From: a virus
Length of the DNA stretch: 29,219 nucleotides
Strand: one strand, 5' to 3'
Virus record (IMG/VR): IMGVR_UViG_3300025112_000126
Coordinates: 1 to 29,219 of that record
Each line of letters opens with the position of its first letter. The first letter of the stretch is position 1. A model generated the notes under the pieces. It was not told the origin of the DNA. It searched no databases and saw only the letters and a program-made list of their open reading frames with translations. Shown here piece after piece: positions 9,701-15,620 of the stretch. The translations under genes and the position numbers were made by a program.

Positions 9701-10190
9701 GGACGAGAGGTTTACAGGACGCCGACATTTTTGGTCGGCCGTCGCAGTCAATCGACCAATGAGCAAAAAGAAGTTAAAGGAACAGATAGAACTGTATCAA
9801 GACGAGGGGGATTTTACCGAGGAAGAGGAGATAGAAAATATTGTATCGCTAACGGGCGTATTTCCATTACACTTGGTGCTGGATAAGACAATTCGTGCGC
9901 GGTTAGAAGAATTATACATCCCTCCGATTTCTGAGTACGACCGCGATCTTGGGCTAGTGTGGTTTATCCCACGTGAAGTGATTACTAAGAAAACTAAAAA
10001 CGGAAAGACGTATTGGATTGTTTCTGTGATAGATGGCAATTCCAATATCACAAAATTCAAATGTTGGGGAGTGCGCCCAGAAAAGGACAGAATTCATATC
10101 AATAGACCGTATATGGCGCGCCTCGATTACGATGATCAGTGGGGCTTTTCAACAAGGTCCATCCGTAAAACAATGAAGCTATTAGGATAG
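6738..10190 (+). CDS. dnaE: DNA polymerase III alpha subunit (replicative polymerase)
   Basis: An 1150-residue C-family polymerase. The N-terminal PHP domain keeps its metal ligands (GLHAHS, LTDHGN, GVEAYF, RHIILL, STADSHYP), so a phosphoesterase or 3'-5' exonuclease activity is plausible. The palm has GPGRGSAAGS and the catalytic aspartates Asp476 and Asp478 (DYPDIDYD) and Asp641 (KFDLLGLSTL), matching E. coli Asp401, Asp403 and Asp555. HAGGVLI and the helix-hairpin-helix segment SIKGLGDKAIEQIL are also present, followed by an OB-like C-terminus. A charged insert (about residues 95-130, rich in AKKLAKEE) interrupts the PHP domain. It overlaps the preceding stop by ATGA and has a good AGGGGA ribosome site. 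It replaces the family A or B polymerase used by many phages. Confidence 0.96.
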   Translation: MTDVRDKRRTSEIPFVGLHAHSVAGSIFDAIGYPPEHMNFAYQNGSSALALTDHGNMNGFGYQLLHWKKMQADGKDFKAIFGVEAYFLPSLEEWREEYAKAKEDAKLAKKLAKEETSGAPVEDEGESKKAQDVLKRRRHIILLAQNQAGLNNIFKLISESYREENFYRYPRVDFAMLKKYGEGVIAASACLGGVYAGNYWENRDSGPAAVLEAMRDTTRRMVEIFGDRWHGELQWNKIPEQHELNQYIVQMHEEFGIPLISTADSHYPNPDAWKDRELYTRLGWLGKGGLPEYMDAELPIDVEDIGYEIYPKNGDQMWESYKKYSEETGNSYDDDLIFDTIVKTHYIAHELIEDFEPNVTVKLPDFVVPEGATATGVLTQLAIDGLRSRNLHINQEYTDRLKLEIKVIDDRGFSKYFLTMKAIVDKANAVQLTGPGRGSAAGSLAAYVLGITQIDPIKHGLLFERFLRRDATDYPDIDYDVAEPMELKEMLAKEWGKNTVVPISNWNTLQLRSLIKDISKFYGIPFPEVNKVTSVMIKEATPEAKRRHGIKAGVYSPTWEEVMELSPSLRGFLIKYPDIKTHAEALVGQVRSCSRHAGGVLIADELDKHMPLINSGGVRQAPWAEGQNVRHLEPLGFIKFDLLGLSTLRMIDGAIRHILRRHKEIEKPTFQQVKDFYNDNLHPDVIDFDNQEVYQNIFHKGSWAGIFQFTEESAQQFCKRAQPESLIDISAITSIFRPGPLAANVHEQYVAAKSNPEDVYYLNDVVKDVTEESYGFLIFQEQIALLAHRLGKNLSLDEGNLLRKVLTKKGTGKGAKTKEKLHKKFIDGCVDKGVNKFKAEDLWDTFEYFSGYGFNKSHAVSYSTISFQCAWLLNYYSSEWMAAFLDKEPESRKEKAINIAKSYGFKIQKADLNNSGVVWEISPGDNMTLVQPLSSIKGLGDKAIEQILLHRPFATVEELIFNDEIVYSKLNKKALDVLIRSGAMDSLMDERFTGRRHFWSAVAVNRPMSKKKLKEQIELYQDEGDFTEEEEIENIVSLTGVFPLHLVLDKTIRARLEELYIPPISEYDRDLGLVWFIPREVITKKTKNGKTYWIVSVIDGNSNITKFKCWGVRPEKDRIHINRPYMARLDYDDQWGFSTRSIRKTMKLLG

Positions 10191-10199
10191 GAGTATTAA

Positions 10200-10343
10200 A
10201 TGGCAAAAAAAGACAGCGAAAAAGAAAGAACACAGAAAAAGAAAACTTCAATCGGAAACAGTAAGTTTACCAAACGAGGAACGCCTGGGCCTTGTGGGGG
10301 AAATAAACGATATCGGAAGCGGTACAGGGGGCAAGGTAAATGA
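10200..10343 (+). CDS. Small basic conserved protein
   Basis: A 47-residue protein, extremely rich in Lys and Arg. The first 20 residues are charged (KKDSEKERTQKKK). They are followed by SIGNSKFTKRGTPGP and a tail KRYRKRYRGQGK. I recall similar SIG.SK...KKYRGQGK proteins in marine T4-like phages, function unknown; the charge suggests RNA or DNA binding. The gene is well supported: GGAG precedes the ATG by 8 bases and its TGA overlaps the next ATG as ATGA. Confidence 0.75.
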   Translation: MAKKDSEKERTQKKKTSIGNSKFTKRGTPGPCGGNKRYRKRYRGQGK

Positions 10344-10942
10344 AAACAACAATAACCTGCAGCCCTCTTCTCAAAGAACCGGAACTTCGAAAAGCTCCCG
10401 TAATTGTGAGAGTAAATGAATTTACTAATAAAGCCGCAAAAGATTTTGCAGATCAGATATCGGCCGCCCACAACACGGGGCAATCGATTATTCCAGTTAT
10501 CGTCGATTCATATGGGGGGCAGGTATACAGCTTAATGGCGATGATATCTTCCATTAGGCATGCCGAACTTCCCGTGGCCACAATTATTGAGGGCAAGGCG
10601 ATGTCCTGTGGTGCAATTTTATTTTCCTTCGGCGACGAAGGATTAAGATTTATGGACCCAGATGCAACTCTCATGATACATGATGTTTCCACATCTGTGT
10701 GGGGGAAAGTTGAGGAAATAAAAGCCGATGCCGCCGAAGCCGAGCGCCTAAATCAAGTTGTTTACAAAATGATGGCCAGGAACTGTGGCAAAAAGGACGA
10801 TTATTTTCTAGATTTGATTCATGAACGTAGTCATGCCGATTGGTTTTTGGACGCGGCTGAAGCAAAAAAGCACAATTTGGCTAATCAAATTCGCGTACCA
10901 AAATTCAACATTACGGTTAATGTTAATATAGATTTTGAATAG
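10340..10942 (+). CDS. clpP: ClpP-like serine protease (first copy)
   Basis: A 200-residue protein of the ClpP/crotonase fold with a complete catalytic triad: Ser89 in GKAMSCGA, His114 in MIHDVS and Asp167 in HADWFLDAAEA. VIVDSYGGQV at 53-62 matches the oxyanion and substrate strand of ClpP. The length is close to bacterial ClpP without a long propeptide. No Clp ATPase or adaptor gene is visible, so it would act alone, with a host unfoldase, or as a head-maturation protease as in other phages with ClpP-fold proteases. It sits between a small basic protein (ATGA overlap) and dUTPase. Confidence 0.88.
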   Translation: MKTTITCSPLLKEPELRKAPVIVRVNEFTNKAAKDFADQISAAHNTGQSIIPVIVDSYGGQVYSLMAMISSIRHAELPVATIIEGKAMSCGAILFSFGDEGLRFMDPDATLMIHDVSTSVWGKVEEIKADAAEAERLNQVVYKMMARNCGKKDDYFLDLIHERSHADWFLDAAEAKKHNLANQIRVPKFNITVNVNIDFE

Positions 10943-10950
10943 GAGAAATA

Positions 10951-11415
10951 ATGATTTTACAATATCACATGGTGAGGGAAAACGTCGTGCCCCCCGAAAG
11001 AGCACACCCCAGCGATGCTGGGCTAGATCTGAGGTATAATCCAGAGAAGGAAGAAAACAAGGTTACCACAATCAAACCTGGCGATAGCGCATTGCTTCAA
11101 ACAGGCTATCGATTTGCCATTCCACATGGATATATGTTAGAAATAAAAAGTCGATCTAGTTGGGCCGCCAAACGATCATTGCTAGTGGGCGCATGCGTCG
11201 TCGACTCTGGCTACGATGGAGAGGTGTTTGTTAACCTTCATAATGTTGGAAAAAAAGATCAAACAGTGGTTTACGGAGATAAAATTGCCCAAGCGGTTGT
11301 CGTTCCCGTCGTGCCAGTTCGATTTGTTCACTCAAAAGACCCCAATATTTATGATTGGAGTCCGATTACGATTTCAAACCGAGGCGACGGCGCGCTGGGA
11401 TCAACGGAGAAATGA
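10951..11415 (+). CDS. dut: dUTP diphosphatase (dUTPase)
   Basis: A 154-residue trimeric-type dUTPase, expected to hydrolyse dUTP to dUMP and diphosphate. This keeps uracil out of phage DNA and supplies dUMP. The five family motifs are present in order: SDAGLDL (21-27), SRSSWA (67-72), VVDSGYDGEV (83-92, with catalytic Asp85 and base-stacking Tyr88), GDKIAQ (109-114) and RGDGALGST (144-152). In the last motif the usual GGFGST is GALGST, so the aromatic residue that normally closes over the base is Leu. AGGAG sits just upstream of the ATG. It acts with the class II reductase in dNTP supply. Confidence 0.95.
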   Translation: MILQYHMVRENVVPPERAHPSDAGLDLRYNPEKEENKVTTIKPGDSALLQTGYRFAIPHGYMLEIKSRSSWAAKRSLLVGACVVDSGYDGEVFVNLHNVGKKDQTVVYGDKIAQAVVVPVVPVRFVHSKDPNIYDWSPITISNRGDGALGSTEK

Positions 11416-11933
11416 TGCAAATTGAACCAAAGGGGTTATGGAAACAGTCTGCGGGAGCCGTCGGATTCAGCTCCAAGAGCGCTGATTGGGACACGCCACA
11501 AGTGTTTTTTGATAAACTAAATAAGGGATTTGATTTTACTTTAGATCCCTGTGCTACTGAAGCTAGTGCTAAATGCAAAAAATACTTTACCGAAGAAGAC
11601 GATGGGTTGGTGCAAGAATGGGGAGGTCATCGTGTTTTTGTGAACCCCCCTTACGGACGTAAAATTGGTGCCTGGATTAAAAAGGGGTATGAAGAATCTA
11701 AAAAGCATAATACTATTGTTGTAATGCTTATTCCATCTAGAACCGACACGAAGTGGTGGCATGATTATATAATGAAAGCTAAAGAAATTCATTTCGTCCG
11801 CGGCCGCTTAAAATTTGGGGGGTCCGATAATGCTGCACCCTTTCCTTCGGCAGTCGTGGTATTCCATTCAGACACCATGTTAAAAAGTCCCACCATGTTG
11901 GCGCCCAATATGTATCCAATGGAGAGAGCATGA
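11412..11933 (+). CDS. Phage Dam-type DNA N6-adenine methyltransferase
   Basis: A 173-residue protein matching the phage DNA N-6-adenine-methyltransferase family. It has DWDTPQVFFDKL near residue 25, DPCATEASAKC (44-54), the catalytic NPPY (78-81) within FVNPPYGRKIGAWIKK, then IPSRTDTKWWHD and the RGRLKFGG segment. It would transfer methyl groups from S-adenosylmethionine to adenine, possibly protecting phage DNA from host restriction; the target sequence cannot be read from the gene. ATG 11412 overlaps the dut stop as ATGA; ATG 11415 is an equal alternative. The next gene also overlaps by ATGA. Confidence 0.92.
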   Translation: MMQIEPKGLWKQSAGAVGFSSKSADWDTPQVFFDKLNKGFDFTLDPCATEASAKCKKYFTEEDDGLVQEWGGHRVFVNPPYGRKIGAWIKKGYEESKKHNTIVVMLIPSRTDTKWWHDYIMKAKEIHFVRGRLKFGGSDNAAPFPSAVVVFHSDTMLKSPTMLAPNMYPMERA

Positions 11934-12205
11934 GTCGTCCCAAAATTAAAAAAGTTAACACCAATAAGAGGAAACACGCGCGTAAAGAAACACAGCAAAA
12001 GCTTGCTGAGCGCACCGGTTTTATGCTGGGGCTGCCGGAGGAATGCACGATGTGCAAAGCGTCTTTTGATAAAAAAAATAGAGAAATGGTGACAACCTGG
12101 AATGTGACAATTTATGAAGGTAAAAGAAAAATTTATCTTACATGTCCCTCCTGTTGGCGCCAAGTAGAACAACTTGCAAAGGAGAATGTTGAAAATGAGA
12201 ACTAA
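11930..12205 (+). CDS. Small zinc-ribbon-like protein, unknown function
   Basis: A 91-residue protein with a very basic N-terminus (KIKKVNTNKRKHARK) followed by two cysteine pairs, CTMC at 39-42 and CPSC at 72-75. The spacing suits a single zinc ribbon. The strand between the pairs (TTWNVTIYEGKRKIYLTCPSC) supports a small beta zinc domain. A nucleic-acid or protein-binding role is likely but nothing identifies the target. It overlaps the methyltransferase stop (ATGA) and the start of the purine enzyme gene. Confidence 0.7.
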   Translation: MSRPKIKKVNTNKRKHARKETQQKLAERTGFMLGLPEECTMCKASFDKKNREMVTTWNVTIYEGKRKIYLTCPSCWRQVEQLAKENVENEN

Positions 12206-13232
12206 AGAAAGTCTATCTTTTGATGATATATTATTGTCGCCCAAGTATTCAGACATAGAAAGCCGGGTAGAAATAAGTATTGATTCTTTTCTAGATGAAA
12301 ATTTAAAATTTGAATTGCCCATAATATCTAGCCCAATGGATACCGTAACCGAAGAAAGAATGGCCCTTCAAATGAATGCTATGGGTGCGGTTGGAATCAT
12401 TCATAGATATAACTCTGTTGAAAAACAGGCGAAAATGGTACGAGAAGTAACAAAACATGGACAACGCACCGGCGCGGCCATAGGAGTAACCGATAACTAT
12501 ATTAATCGAGCCGGCGCTCTCGCAGATGCTGGAGTTAGTTTTTTATGCTTAGACGTTGCACACGGTCACCATTCTCACGTAAGAGGCGCACTGAAAGAAT
12601 TGCGTTCGATATTTGGGGAAGAGCTTCATCTAATGGCGGGGAACGTTGCCACGTTTGAAGGGGTTAGTGATTTAGGAAGATGGGGCGCCAACAGCGTTCG
12701 CGTCGGCATCGGAGGCGGTTCGATATGCTCCACAAGAATTCAGACTGGTCACGGTAAGCCGACATTTAGTTCTGTGCTGGCAGCAGCAGCTGCTAAGGAA
12801 TCTTTGATGAAGGGGGATTGTGATATTACAATTATTGCGGACGGCGGTATTAGAAGCAGCGGCGACATGGTAAAGGCCTTTGCCGCCGGCGCCGATTTTG
12901 TAATGGTGGGATCTCTGCTAGCCGGAACTCGCGAGACTCCAGGCGATATTATAGATACCAAGAAAGGCAAGTTTAAGAGCTATCGAGGAATGGCTAGCAA
13001 AGACGCACAAATGGACTGGAGGGGGCGAACTTCCTCCCTGGAGGGGGTTGCGACAGTTGTTCCTTATAAAGGAAATGTTTCACAAGTCTTAAACGAGCTG
13101 GAAAGAGGAATTCGAAGTGGCCTTTCATATAGCGGCGCCCGAAGTATCAAGGAATTACGAGAAAATGCGTCCTTCCTGGTTCAAACGCTGGCGGGTCAAT
13201 ATGAGAGCTCTACACATATATTAAAACGATGA
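12195..13232 (+). CDS. CBS-less IMP dehydrogenase / GMP reductase family enzyme
   Basis: A 345-residue TIM-barrel enzyme. [11 protein letters not shown] and [10 protein letters not shown] (45-54) are IMP dehydrogenase-like. Asp120 in CLDVAHG and the catalytic loop [11 protein letters not shown] with Cys178 are intact, as is [11 protein letters not shown]. The regulatory CBS pair is absent (E. coli GuaB is 488 residues). The flap after RGMASKDAQ is short and lacks the DRYFQ Arg-Tyr dyad of IMP dehydrogenases; it reads [12 protein letters not shown], closer to GMP reductases. So either IMP to XMP oxidation or GMP to IMP reduction is possible. ATG 12195 is chosen because AAAGGAG lies 10 bases upstream; an ATG at 12186 is too close to it. 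Confidence 0.85.
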   Translation: MRTKESLSFDDILLSPKYSDIESRVEISIDSFLDENLKFELPIISSPMDTVTEERMALQMNAMGAVGIIHRYNSVEKQAKMVREVTKHGQRTGAAIGVTDNYINRAGALADAGVSFLCLDVAHGHHSHVRGALKELRSIFGEELHLMAGNVATFEGVSDLGRWGANSVRVGIGGGSICSTRIQTGHGKPTFSSVLAAAAAKESLMKGDCDITIIADGGIRSSGDMVKAFAAGADFVMVGSLLAGTRETPGDIIDTKKGKFKSYRGMASKDAQMDWRGRTSSLEGVATVVPYKGNVSQVLNELERGIRSGLSYSGARSIKELRENASFLVQTLAGQYESSTHILKR

Positions 13233-13549
13233 AAGATCTCAGCACAGTTACATTCTTTCTGGATCCGAAGTTACATGAGGATCTTAAAACAAGAATTCAC
13301 TACGATGGCTTTAGTAATTTGAGCCAGTTCTTTAGGGGCTGTGTGATTTCATATCTAGAAAAGGACGATCGATTCATGGATTTTCTTGATGCCTATAAAA
13401 TTAATGAAAAACTTCAGTCTAAGGCACAAGTTAATAAATCAATTAAATTACGCAACAGCGGTGCCGATCTAATGAAAAAATTAGGAATATCCGAAGATGA
13501 AATAGAAAATATATTTGACTTAATAGAAGAGGAGATACCAGAATTATGA
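13229..13549 (+). CDS. Ribbon-helix-helix-like protein
   Basis: A 106-residue protein. Its first 45 residues fit the ribbon-helix-helix pattern of small DNA-binding regulators: a polar/hydrophobic alternating strand (TVTFFLDPKLH), a helix (EDLKTRIHYDG), and a second helix after SNLSQFFRGCVISYL. The remainder is a charged helical extension ending in an acidic tail. It overlaps its neighbours at both ends by ATGA-type junctions. A DNA-binding regulatory or structural role is inferred from the fold only. Confidence 0.62.
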   Translation: MKDLSTVTFFLDPKLHEDLKTRIHYDGFSNLSQFFRGCVISYLEKDDRFMDFLDAYKINEKLQSKAQVNKSIKLRNSGADLMKKLGISEDEIENIFDLIEEEIPEL

Positions 13550-13785
13550 GGGAGTGCGCACAAAAATGTTATTTAGAAAAAATTTGTTGTGAAGAAAAAC
13601 AATGCAGAATATGGATAGATTTTGAAGAAGATAAAAATTGTACCCTAATCGCTGTCAAAAAACACGGGCCGATGACCTTGAAGCAAATAGCCGAGAGACA
13701 TCACATAAGTATAGTTCGCGCCAAGCAAATACTAGACGCTACTTTGGCCAAAATAAAAAACGTCATTACCACGGCGAGTTACTAA
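13546..13785 (+). CDS. Small Cys-rich protein with sigma region 4-like helix-turn-helix
   Basis: A 79-residue protein in two parts. Residues 1-32 contain six cysteines (4, 8, 14, 15, 20, 32), which could bind zinc. Residues 43-70 (MTLKQIAERHHISIVRAKQ and on to LAKIK) follow the helix-turn-helix of sigma-70 region 4 (TLEEIG..L.IS..RVRQIE..AL.KL). I recall similar Cys-rich/sigma-4 miniproteins from marine phages. It may bind the -35 DNA or RNA polymerase and redirect host polymerase, as T4 gp55 and gp33 do, but that is inference. GAGGAG lies upstream of the ATG, which overlaps the previous stop as ATGA. Confidence 0.68.
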   Translation: MRECAQKCYLEKICCEEKQCRIWIDFEEDKNCTLIAVKKHGPMTLKQIAERHHISIVRAKQILDATLAKIKNVITTASY

Positions 13786-13826
13786 TTAAAGATAACGATG
13801 TCTTTGAAGACAGGAGAGATTTAAAA

Positions 13827-14477
13827 ATGGCCAATGAGAAGAAATTACTGCTTAACGAGGCACAAATCACAAAATTTATGAAGTTAGCTAACCTGAGCGC
13901 TTTGACCCCGGGCTTTGTCGACGGCATTAAGCCCTCCGGAGGGGAGATTGAAGAGCGCCGACGATCGCGTTCTGGAAAATCTGATACCTCTCACGGTCGT
14001 GGGAAGGGTGAGCACGAAGACGGCAATCTGGATGAAGCGGGCCTAGGCGGCGCCGCAATGTATCGAGATGACGAAGACGAAGGCCTAGAGGGTCTAGAGG
14101 GCGAAGAGGCAGATCTGGACCTTCCCGTTCCTGGCGAGGAAGAAGTAGAAGAATTGGAGCCCGCACTCGACGTCGAGCCCGAGGCAGACGTTGCTGGGGG
14201 TCAAACAGTTAGTGTGGATGATTTCCTTTCAGCCCTGGAAACGGCCTTAGAGGATGTTATGGGCGACGAGGTAGAGATCTCTCAAGAGCCGGAAGATGAG
14301 CCTGAAGAAGAGGTCGCGCCCGAACTGCCTGAAGAAGAGGTAGAACTGGGAGACGTTGATCTTGAAGAAGAGGATGAAGACGTAATGGAGTCGGTCGATG
14401 TTGCTGCTCTCGTTGATAGAATCACTTCGCGCGTCGCGCAGAGACTGGTGGGCGAAAGTCTGGTGAATAAAAAATAA
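13827..14477 (+). CDS. Highly acidic scaffold-like protein
   Basis: A 216-residue protein, very rich in Glu and Asp from about residue 70 onward, with low complexity. It opens with KKLLLNEAQITKFMKLANL, and the last ~60 residues return to an amphipathic helical segment (VAALVDRITSRVAQRLVGES). A structured N-terminal helix, long acidic middle and C-terminal helix is common for phage prohead-core or internal scaffold proteins, and I recall relatives with the same opening in marine phages. LLNE-A near residue 11 resembles the L/I-x-E cleavage site of T4 prohead protease. An in-frame extension to 13638 is rejected: GGAGAG precedes ATG 13827 by about 8 bases. A terminator follows. Confidence 0.7.
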   Translation: MANEKKLLLNEAQITKFMKLANLSALTPGFVDGIKPSGGEIEERRRSRSGKSDTSHGRGKGEHEDGNLDEAGLGGAAMYRDDEDEGLEGLEGEEADLDLPVPGEEEVEELEPALDVEPEADVAGGQTVSVDDFLSALETALEDVMGDEVEISQEPEDEPEEEVAPELPEEEVELGDVDLEEEDEDVMESVDVAALVDRITSRVAQRLVGESLVNKK

Positions 14478-14481
14478 TTTG

Positions 14482-14510
14482 TTGACATTTTAAACAATTT
14501 CTGTTAGAAT
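14482..14510 (+). promoter_or_regulatory. Sigma-70-type promoter with extended -10
   Basis: TTGACA (14482-14487), 17 bases, then TAGAAT (14505-14510) preceded by TGT, a full extended -10. Transcription should start near 14517, which is inside the 5' arm of the terminator hairpin that follows. It would drive the membrane protein, ClpP and following genes. Confidence 0.8.
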
Positions 14511-14543
14511 AAAGCCATGGTTGCCTCCGTGGCTTTATTTTTT
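14511..14543 (+). terminator. Rho-independent terminator closing the upstream gene run
   Basis: A 10-base arm (14511-14520) AAAGCCATGG pairs with CCGTGGCTTT (14527-14536) through one G-T pair, with a 6-base loop TTGCCT and then ATTTTTT. It is 33 bases after the acidic protein gene. It should stop transcripts entering from upstream. A transcript begun at the overlapping promoter lacks most of the first arm and so cannot fold it. Confidence 0.8.
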
Positions 14544-14553
14544 GGAGACCGAT

Positions 14554-14952
14554 TTGGAACTCACACAAGAGAATTTTCTGTACGCAATAATTTTTGCTAG
14601 TTTTTTTATGGGAGCAATTTCCTGCAGAGTTGCAACCAGACTATTCGAAATATCACATGCAGCTAAAATAGTACATTCTACCATATATCGTTGTCTTCTA
14701 ATGTGCGCAAAAATTCATGAAGATATAGAATTTTTAATGGAAATTAAACGCAAGCACCTGACGGACGTTGGGATGGACACACATAAAATATCTAATTTTT
14801 GTGAAGTTGACAGGCAGACAATAACAAATTGGAAGGAATCTGTGGTTCAAAGGATGATTTTACATGCTCCCCCCGCTTTTTCATTTGTTATTAAATTTAG
14901 TAATTGGCGCGAGGCAATGCGGCAACTGGACGATATGCATGAAAAAAATTAA
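14554..14952 (+). CDS. Small membrane-anchored protein, unknown function
   Basis: About 132 residues. Residues 6-25 (NFLYAIIFASFFMGAISCRV) form a likely N-terminal membrane segment, followed by a long helical cytoplasmic part with a WKESVVQRM segment and, near the end, the conserved-looking FSNWREAMRQLDDM. I recall relatives of this layout in marine phages, without a known function. The start is TTG 14554, because GGAG at 14544-14547 sits 6 bases ahead of it; the earlier in-frame TTG at 14521 lies in the terminator loop. No holin motif is evident. Confidence 0.65.
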   Translation: MELTQENFLYAIIFASFFMGAISCRVATRLFEISHAAKIVHSTIYRCLLMCAKIHEDIEFLMEIKRKHLTDVGMDTHKISNFCEVDRQTITNWKESVVQRMILHAPPAFSFVIKFSNWREAMRQLDDMHEKN

Positions 14953-14959
14953 TATTAAC

Positions 14960-14988
14960 TAGAAATATTCACTCAAATTTGATATAAT
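14960..14988 (+). promoter_or_regulatory. Probable promoter for second clpP
   Basis: TATAAT (14983-14988) is preceded by TGA, giving an extended -10. A partial -35 TAGAAA (14960-14965) lies 17 bases upstream. It sits in the 69-base gap before the second ClpP gene. Confidence 0.5.
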
Positions 14989-15021
14989 ATATGAGAATTA
15001 GAAGACCCGGAGAACAACACT

Positions 15022-15600
15022 ATGTCCAACGAAGAAGACAATGAGGAAGAGATTGATTTTATTGCGGAGGAGCCCGACTTTCGAATAATAGGCCTATACG
15101 GGGATGTAAGCGAAGAGAATAGTAAAGAGACCATTGGAGCGCTTTTAACTTATCTCCACGAGGGAAGAAACGCACAAGGGCGCGCCGAGCCCATTGAGAT
15201 GGTGGTGTCAACTGGAGGGGGTAATGTCGCTGATATGTTTGCAGTTTATGATATTATGAGAATTACTCGTGAAGTATGCGACATTTCAACGTTGGGGGTT
15301 GGAAAAGTTATGTCTGCAGGCGTCCTTATTCTGGCAGCGGGCACAAAAGGACAACGACGAATCGGCAAGTACTGTCGGCTAATGCTTCATCACGTTATAA
15401 CGAGTGACCAGGGAAGTATAGTAAATGTGCGTGAAACTTGTCGAGAAGCGGAGATAATGGAAGATCTAATGTTCACGGCCCTTATTGCGGAAACGAACCT
15501 CACTAAAAGTAAAATACAAAAGATTATAAAAGGCAACATAGACACATTCTTTTCAGCCGAAGAGGCAGTCGAAATGGGGATTGCTGATATAATCGTCTAA
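15022..15600 (+). CDS. clpP: ClpP-like serine protease (second copy)
   Basis: A 192-residue ClpP-fold protein with an acidic 18-residue N-terminal extension. The triad is Ser98 in GKVMSAGV, His123 in MLHHV and Asp174 in NIDTFFSAEEA. VVSTGGGNVADMF at 61-73 is the oxyanion strand. It is only distantly similar to the first copy at 10340-10942, so the two are not a recent duplication. CGGAGA precedes the ATG. It lies directly upstream of a large conserved protein of possible virion function, so a role in processing phage proteins is as likely as general proteolysis. No unfoldase gene is visible. Confidence 0.88.
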   Translation: MSNEEDNEEEIDFIAEEPDFRIIGLYGDVSEENSKETIGALLTYLHEGRNAQGRAEPIEMVVSTGGGNVADMFAVYDIMRITREVCDISTLGVGKVMSAGVLILAAGTKGQRRIGKYCRLMLHHVITSDQGSIVNVRETCREAEIMEDLMFTALIAETNLTKSKIQKIIKGNIDTFFSAEEAVEMGIADIIV

Positions 15601-15620
15601 TTATATCAGGAGCTTATTCC

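Noticed and set aside
11789-12322. Minus-strand frame of 177 codons
   Set aside because: It runs across the methyltransferase, zinc protein and purine enzyme genes, all of which have clear motifs on the + strand; no ribosome site or family match.
13638-13826. N-terminal extension of the acidic protein
   Set aside because: Overlaps the sigma-like gene in another frame; the ribosome site GGAGAG fits ATG 13827.
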